From the NCBI RefSeq assembly GCF_000003605.2, contig NW_003126388.1, forward strand, positions 567,903 to 605,220: 37,318 nucleotides of DNA, given 5' to 3'. Source of the DNA: Saccoglossus kowalevskii (Eukaryota > Hemichordata > Enteropneusta > Harrimaniidae). The notes beneath the pieces were generated by a model. The model did not search any database. It was not told the DNA's origin and was given only the letters and a program-made list of their open reading frames with translations. Positions 31,788 through 37,318 of the stretch are shown here, in pieces (the first letter of the stretch is position 1; each line of letters begins with the position of its first letter). The position numbers and the translations under genes were made by a program.

Positions 31788-34616
31788 AGTTTTGCATATC
31801 AATACACCTTTCCTATACATCACATTCTCCAGTGACAAAGCGCTTCTATGATGTCAGTGCGTAACATGAAGACCGCTCAAAGCACCAATATTATCTTGAT
31901 CTGTAGTCACCCATCATGCATTTCTCCTTCCACAGTCAATCTTTGTTCAAATTTCTCAACGTGTATCGCATTCTGTTAGATCATTGCTCATGATTAAATT
32001 TGAAATTGACATGTATATGGAACTCACTTGAAATAATAGACCTCCACGGCATATAACTGTACATGGATATAAAAGTTGAATACCATTATCTAAAAAAATA
32101 CCTTATTTTCATCTAACTGCAACAGAATGTGTTTGTATCGAAATACATACACTGGAACATATTTGTAGTATTCAAACTAAGTAAGAACAAAACGTGACTC
32201 GCTCAGACCCATTTTATGGCACTTCTTGAAATCCATAAACTCACCAAATTACTGTTCTAAAATTTTACTGCTGTGAATGTGTTGTAGCTTTGCTAAATGT
32301 TGCGTGAAGCAGGTTAGCTCTTCCTGGTTGGTTGAATATGTTTTCAATCTTTTACCGTAGCAACAACTGTTGCCAAGACTTGAAATTCAGTGTCTATATT
32401 TGTCTTGGGGGGTAAACATTGTTGAATCTACAGTTTTATGTTGACATTGTTGTAGATACAGTGAAGTTATACGCTACTGCTCAAGATAAAATTGTGTTAG
32501 CCATGCTGGTCAATACTACATAACAAACTTGGAAAAGAAATTATGAAAGATCCCAATATGGTTCAGATTCATGTAACAAATTGAAATGGGCTTCTGTAAT
32601 TTATCTGTACATGTTTTCCTCATAATAATTTGTAATTTGTATCTTGTTTTAACCATTGATGTTGAGAGTGATATAATTAATTAATTTGTTGTATTCAAAT
32701 TAATTTAAATATAATTCTCTTGTAGTGACTGATGTCTGTAGATGCCATGTTGATTTCCAATTCTTGTCGTCTAAAGTAGTAACAGGTTGATTAGAACCAA
32801 CTTGAGCTGAGATCATTGCCATTGCCTCCCATTCTGTACTTTGATGGCGGTAGTTAAAATAATTCCTTTTTATTGCTATCTTTTATTTGGTTTACTTTAT
32901 TCACTTGCACAAGCAGCTGACATTTGCAGTGGTATTCACCTATCAAGCTTAGTGAAATATGTACAGTGCGGTTAAAACAGTACGCAAGGATGGGCACAGT
33001 AACTAGAATGAATGTTGAATATGTAGTAAGCACTTTTAATATGAAGTATTTTACTGAATAAAAGGTTCCACATTAAATAAATTGAAAAAGAGCAAATAAA
33101 AACTTGAATTTTTTACATGAATTTGTTTTGATGAAAATGATGACTTTACGATATTTCTTGCAGTGTTAAACCCACTTTAATAATTCTGGATTTTGTTAAA
33201 TCTGTTAAATTATATAGAATTTTGGTTCATTATTCAAAAACGGAATTTTTGGAATCTGAATTCAATCACCGAAAATAATTTCGCAAAGTTTCAGGAAATT
33301 TCTCAAAAATGTTAACTGAGTTTCCTTAAAGCAGATTATGTTGAAAAATGAAGAAATGGTATTATAAAAAATTTCTTTATTAAAATAATTGTATAATTGT
33401 ACGCAAGAGTAGTCAGATGCAGTAACCATATAATTATAAATTCATCTTTATTATAGTTAGTAGTGCATCAAGTATCTAAATTCATTCAATCTACGAAAAG
33501 GCTTATTGAAATTAGTAAAATTTTGAATATTTCTTTACTTACATCTAGAATTTAAAGGCATTGAATGTAATGACATTGATTACTTAATTCAGTGAGTGGA
33601 TACCACATACTGTTCTAGATATGACATTCCTAAATTTGCACTGATCTGACAAAAGTAACCAACTTCCTGAAACTGGAGAGAAAATACTAATCAACTTTGA
33701 TTAATTTTCATGTGCAAGGTAATCTCAAAGTTACAGATGGTTTCAGTAAGTTTAAGTATGATTTATTAGATGATTTCCCCCAGTTCTCTGTATCTGTGGA
33801 ATGCTACTAGAGTGTGGTCCAGAGAATATTATGTTTTACTGGAGACACTAATTAAATCAACAAGCATACCACACGTAACAGTAAAAGAAAGTATCTTTTT
33901 GGGGTTTAAGATGTTGTGAATGATATTCATGTGGGTGTTTTAGTTTGCAAAATTAGGGAAGGATGGAGTAAGATGCGATGATGGTTGGAAGGTAAAAAAA
34001 ATCTTATAAAGATGATTTGAATAGACACTGTGGTGATTTGGCCTGTTTTATATTTACTCATTTGTGCCAGTAAACAAGTTTTGATTTTGTTCTTAAAATT
34101 GGATACAACATTAGCCCCAATTTTTTACCGGACTCACAGTTAAATAAGAGACTTGGTAGAGTAGTGTTAGTTTATGAGAGAATTACTTTTAGCAACTGAA
34201 AGAAATTCACAAAATGTCATCTTGTCTGAGTTTAGATATTTATTTTTCTGTGAATTACTGGTAATATTGTTGTACACACATCTCTAATGGAAGTTCACCA
34301 ATATTAAACCAATATTTGCATTTCTTTAGGCATATGTGCCACTAATCTAGCAGTCTCTAGAGTTATTGATGTCGTATAATTATATCACTGGGTGTAACAC
34401 TGATTCCAGTCAGTGTAACTATCATGCTACGTATTCTGCTCACTTCTGCTCACGCTGGTACAGTATGGAGTAGTAAATTCATTGTCTGGCAATTGACTTT
34501 TAAATGATGGCAATCACATGTGGCCATTATTTTCAAGTACAAAGTCATTTTCTTGAATGTATATACATGTATGAGACAAGGTGAAATCAGATCTTCATCA
34601 GATGTGAATCTGTTAC

Positions 34617-34712
34617 AGCTTGACTCACTCCTCCCTCATAGATGTACTGCCTCCTCCATATTTGGACTGACCCCTCCTCTGTAATTTGACTTGCTTCCTA
34701 ACCCCCATAGTT
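34617..34712. repeat. Degenerate pyrimidine-rich minisatellite
   Basis: About four irregular units of 20-25 bp share a core like TTGACTYRCTCCTCCCTCATAG / CTGACCCCTCCTCTGTAAT. A similar short stretch, CACCCCCTCTGTCATAGTCA, lies in intron 1 near 20955. It is simple-sequence-like with no coding potential. Confidence 0.45.
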
Positions 34713-36075
34713 GTGAGTCTACCATTTACTTGTTCTTAGTGCCACATGATAATTTGAGACATCCCATCAGTGGTGTTGTGTTAGTTCTTTAAAGAATCCT
34801 GAGAATAAAACAAAAATAAATGGTGAGATTATATTGCATGAAGATTGGAAATTAAATACATTTACACCAAAAAAAAAATCACAAAAACATTTCATAAAAA
34901 GGTCTAATAATGTTTCTTAGTTTAATTCATCCCTGTCGTATTTGTATGTGTAGTTAGCAAGAAAATATTTGTATTCTTTAGTTATCAAAATATAATAGTT
35001 TTAAAATAATTTGAACCAATTCTACAATTCTATTTTGTCATTGGACTTCCTAAGAATCTAGTCAGCGATGTTCTGAACCTGTGTCAATTTCAAATACCAT
35101 TTGACGTCACAAATACATTTATATTCAAACACTGATTTGCATGTACCCAATTAAGAAGGTTCAAGATGAATTGTAGATCATATGCCATGTTTATATTACA
35201 CTGTACTTTCATTTTTTAATGGGTTCAATGCCATCAAGATACTAAAAAAAAACAATTTTTCAAGATGGATAGATTTGTTTACACTGGCGACACTGGTTTT
35301 TTCATATCTCAAAATTTTTCTCAATGACATGGGGTGAAAAAGTCATATATTATATTTGCTATGAATGCTGATATTGTGAAAACATTTCAGAAAATTGACA
35401 TATAATTTAGTGAGTTTCCAAGGTGATAATAGTTTTCCATTGCGTACAATGAAAGGGTATCTCCCACAATACAATGTGCATAGGTGCAGTAACCTGCTCA
35501 AATTTGAGTTCGGCTAAACTGCCTTAACAAAAATGTACATTGTGTAGAAGTGCTGATTCTCTATCAGTGTTATGCTAGTTACTCGTTAATCCATGCAATT
35601 TGTAACCATATTGCTGCAATTAATACCAATTTCACAGGTTTTTACTTCCACATTTATTTGTCAGGGTTTATTATCGAATTCAACAGATTATTTCCCAATA
35701 CTTTGTCTGTAATTACATTTTACTGATGAGCTCTAACTTTGCTTCATGTACCGGTGGTTGTGTATGCCATATCACGTAGTGTTTGATCCCATTTATTCCA
35801 GTTCAGTGTTCTCCATGTTACTGAACACAGTCATCTATAAAGACCAGCTGGAAAACTGTACATGATCTGAAAGTTCTCTGCATATTGTTATGACTTGAGG
35901 GCACTCGGTTCAGGCATGGTTGACTATTGCAAGCCTGGTTCTCAGATAAATAATGGAAAAGAGGGCAATTTACGAGGAACACAAACTTTGATAGAAAGCA
36001 GGATGTTTGAAATTAAATATATATATATAAAAATGCTAATGTCTGCCTCTATGGTGGGAAATAGTAATGGTATAT

Positions 36076-36147
36076 TGTAGTGAAGTTAGGCAATCAGACA
36101 ATGTAGTGAAGTTAGGCAATCAGACAATGTAGTGAAGTTAGGCAGAC
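36076..36147. repeat. 26-bp tandem repeat, 2.8 copies
   Basis: The unit begins TGTAGTGAAGTTAGGCAATC and ends AGACAA. Copies are at 36076-36101 and 36102-36127, with a partial third at 36128-36147. The two full copies are identical, which suggests a recent duplication and likely length polymorphism. Confidence 0.95.
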
Positions 36148-36730
36148 TATTTGAGCTGTTTATTTTATGTTGTTTGTTGCCTATTTGCATAATGCCGCTT
36201 TGTCAGTCATGACAGAAGCCATTTAAATTGAATTCTCAGCCTAACCTAGTCTGAACAAAACAGAAAGTAGATATTGTGTAAGGAAGTTTCAGCAATACAT
36301 GTAGATGTTATCTGACATCACCCACTGATAAAGCAGTCTATATAGGACACAATACCGCCATTCTGGTCTGATCAGCCCTAGTTCTATTTCCTGTGCTGCT
36401 ATTAATAAAGGAATAATCTGTATTGTGTTGATGTTGTGTATTTACAGAATTGATAGGAAAGTTGAGGGGGGTTATCAAGACTCCTCAGCAGTATGTATCT
36501 TTAGCTGTGAATGCTGACAGTGTTAGGATCAAGCTGAGGGGCTTAGTTTATGCTAACATTGCTGGGTACAGTTGATGATGTTATACATGTGCCTGCATGT
36601 CTTCAGCCACTATACTATGAGAGAAAGTTTAGTCTTTAAGCGTACACACTTCCTTATCTCTAGCTGTTTAGTCTGCATGGTCTAGGTATGCTGCAAGTTT
36701 CTCTCTCGCAAATGATTACCATATTGGCCT

Positions 36731-36874
36731 TACTAGTAGCACATGTACATATACCTAATTGACGGAGGTTTGTCTTTGGTCAAAATAATTAATATTCAAA
36801 TGATGCATTTAATGTTATTGTTTGTGTACATGTGCCTCTATTGGAGATGCACTTCTAATAGAGCAAATACAGTA
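36731..36874 (-). mobile_element. TACYGTATTT-family element, copy 3
   Basis: Read on the - strand from 36874 it begins TACTGTATTTGCTCTATTAG and continues AAGTGCATCTCCAATAGAGG, closely matching the start of the copy at 19538. At the other end, ACTAGTAGCACATGTACATA (+ strand, about 36733) resembles ATTAGTAGCACATGTGCAAA of the 16614 copy, so this copy may carry inverted ends. No ORF is present; boundaries are approximate. Confidence 0.5.
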
Positions 36875-37318
36875 CACTCGGCTCATCAGTACTTAGACTT
36901 ATGTAACCATGGCAACATTTATTGATGGAATTTGTGATGTTTGGTACCATTTCTCCACTGCCATAAAACACACAGAAGTTCTGTAGCTATGCTTGTTTTT
37001 ATGGCGGCCATCTTGGATTAGGATCATTATGATTTCAATATTGTATCATACATAATTTGAAATGTCTTCTGTCAAAGACCAAAAGGTTCTATCTGCCCGG
37101 CCGCTGACACTGAAGCAATAAGTCGCAAAATAAAACTAACTGTAATTTGATCTTTTTACCATTCTAAAGTAAATGAACTTTACAGTTTTCTGTATTCTGC
37201 AAGAGATCAATCAACTTTTTATATATGTAGGAATTTGGTAATATGAATGTAGGATTTGGAAATCTATATGTCTCTCTGGTTCTGACTGCAGTGACTGGGT
37301 TTGTCATCATTCTCTAGA

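Larger units (their letters stand above)
25888..37318 (+). other. Intron 2, 5' part (at least 11.4 kb)
   Basis: The donor at 25888 is GTAAGG. Reading to the right edge I find no segment resembling the expected Calx-beta-proximal sequence (a W-x-W motif soon after the CSPG end). The intron therefore probably extends past the window. The longest open frame, 26298-26780 on + (160 codons), is rich in Lys/Arg/His with a poly-Phe run from a T tract and looks like chance. Listed separately are two clear MITEs, two mini-duplications, a degenerate C-rich repeat and a TACYGTATTT-family copy. The remaining sequence shows nothing I can support. Confidence 0.75.

Noticed and set aside
31606-31864. Two overlapping 66-81 codon frames
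   Set aside because: They lie over the 101-bp direct repeat and are open because that core is GC-rich; no homology or splice signals.
25888-37318. Exon 3 of the FREM2-like gene
   Set aside because: I searched for a phase-1 acceptor followed by a Gly-Asn and W-x-W-like Calx-beta-proximal sequence and found none; it is most likely beyond the right edge.

Overview
This window is AT-rich, intron-dominated animal DNA holding the 5' part of one large gene on the + strand. The gene is a FRAS1-related extracellular matrix protein, closest by eye to FREM2 (the family that includes sea-urchin ECM3). The host looks like an invertebrate bilaterian, probably marine. A FREM2-type gene, a 17.8 kb first intron, short terminal-inverted-repeat elements and many copies of the palindrome TACATGTA fit that, but I cannot name the species. 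Nothing in the window looks bacterial or viral.

Layout. Positions 1-530 hold a degenerate tandem array (period about 150-155 bp) that runs off the left edge. Positions 530-1560 are non-coding, with a small hairpin and element remnants. Positions 1561-1990 are strikingly CpG-rich and look like a promoter; a 29-codon ORF in a strong start context lies inside. A second possible core promoter (two GC boxes and a TATA-like box) lies at 2590-2805. Coding starts at ATG 3005. Exon 1 runs to 7981 and encodes a signal peptide, the FREM N-terminal region and almost all of twelve CSPG repeats. A one-base deletion near 6073 breaks the frame inside repeat 7. Intron 1 is 7982-25797. Exon 2 (25798-25887, 90 nt, phase 1 at both ends) carries most of the remaining part of repeat 12. 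From 25888 to the right edge is intron 2, at least 11.4 kb. The exons for the Calx-beta domains, transmembrane segment and tail must lie beyond the window.

The introns contain two clear MITEs of about 210 bp (29111-29322 and 29883-30090), a weaker one (19986-20152), three copies of another family starting TACYGTATTT, several mini- and microsatellites, and a candidate decayed coding patch at 24529-25103. No tRNA, rRNA, CRISPR array or second intact gene was found.

The main points to check are the frameshift in an otherwise intact gene, the CpG-rich region and its short ORF about 1 kb upstream, the repeat families, and the five-frame ORF relay in intron 1.
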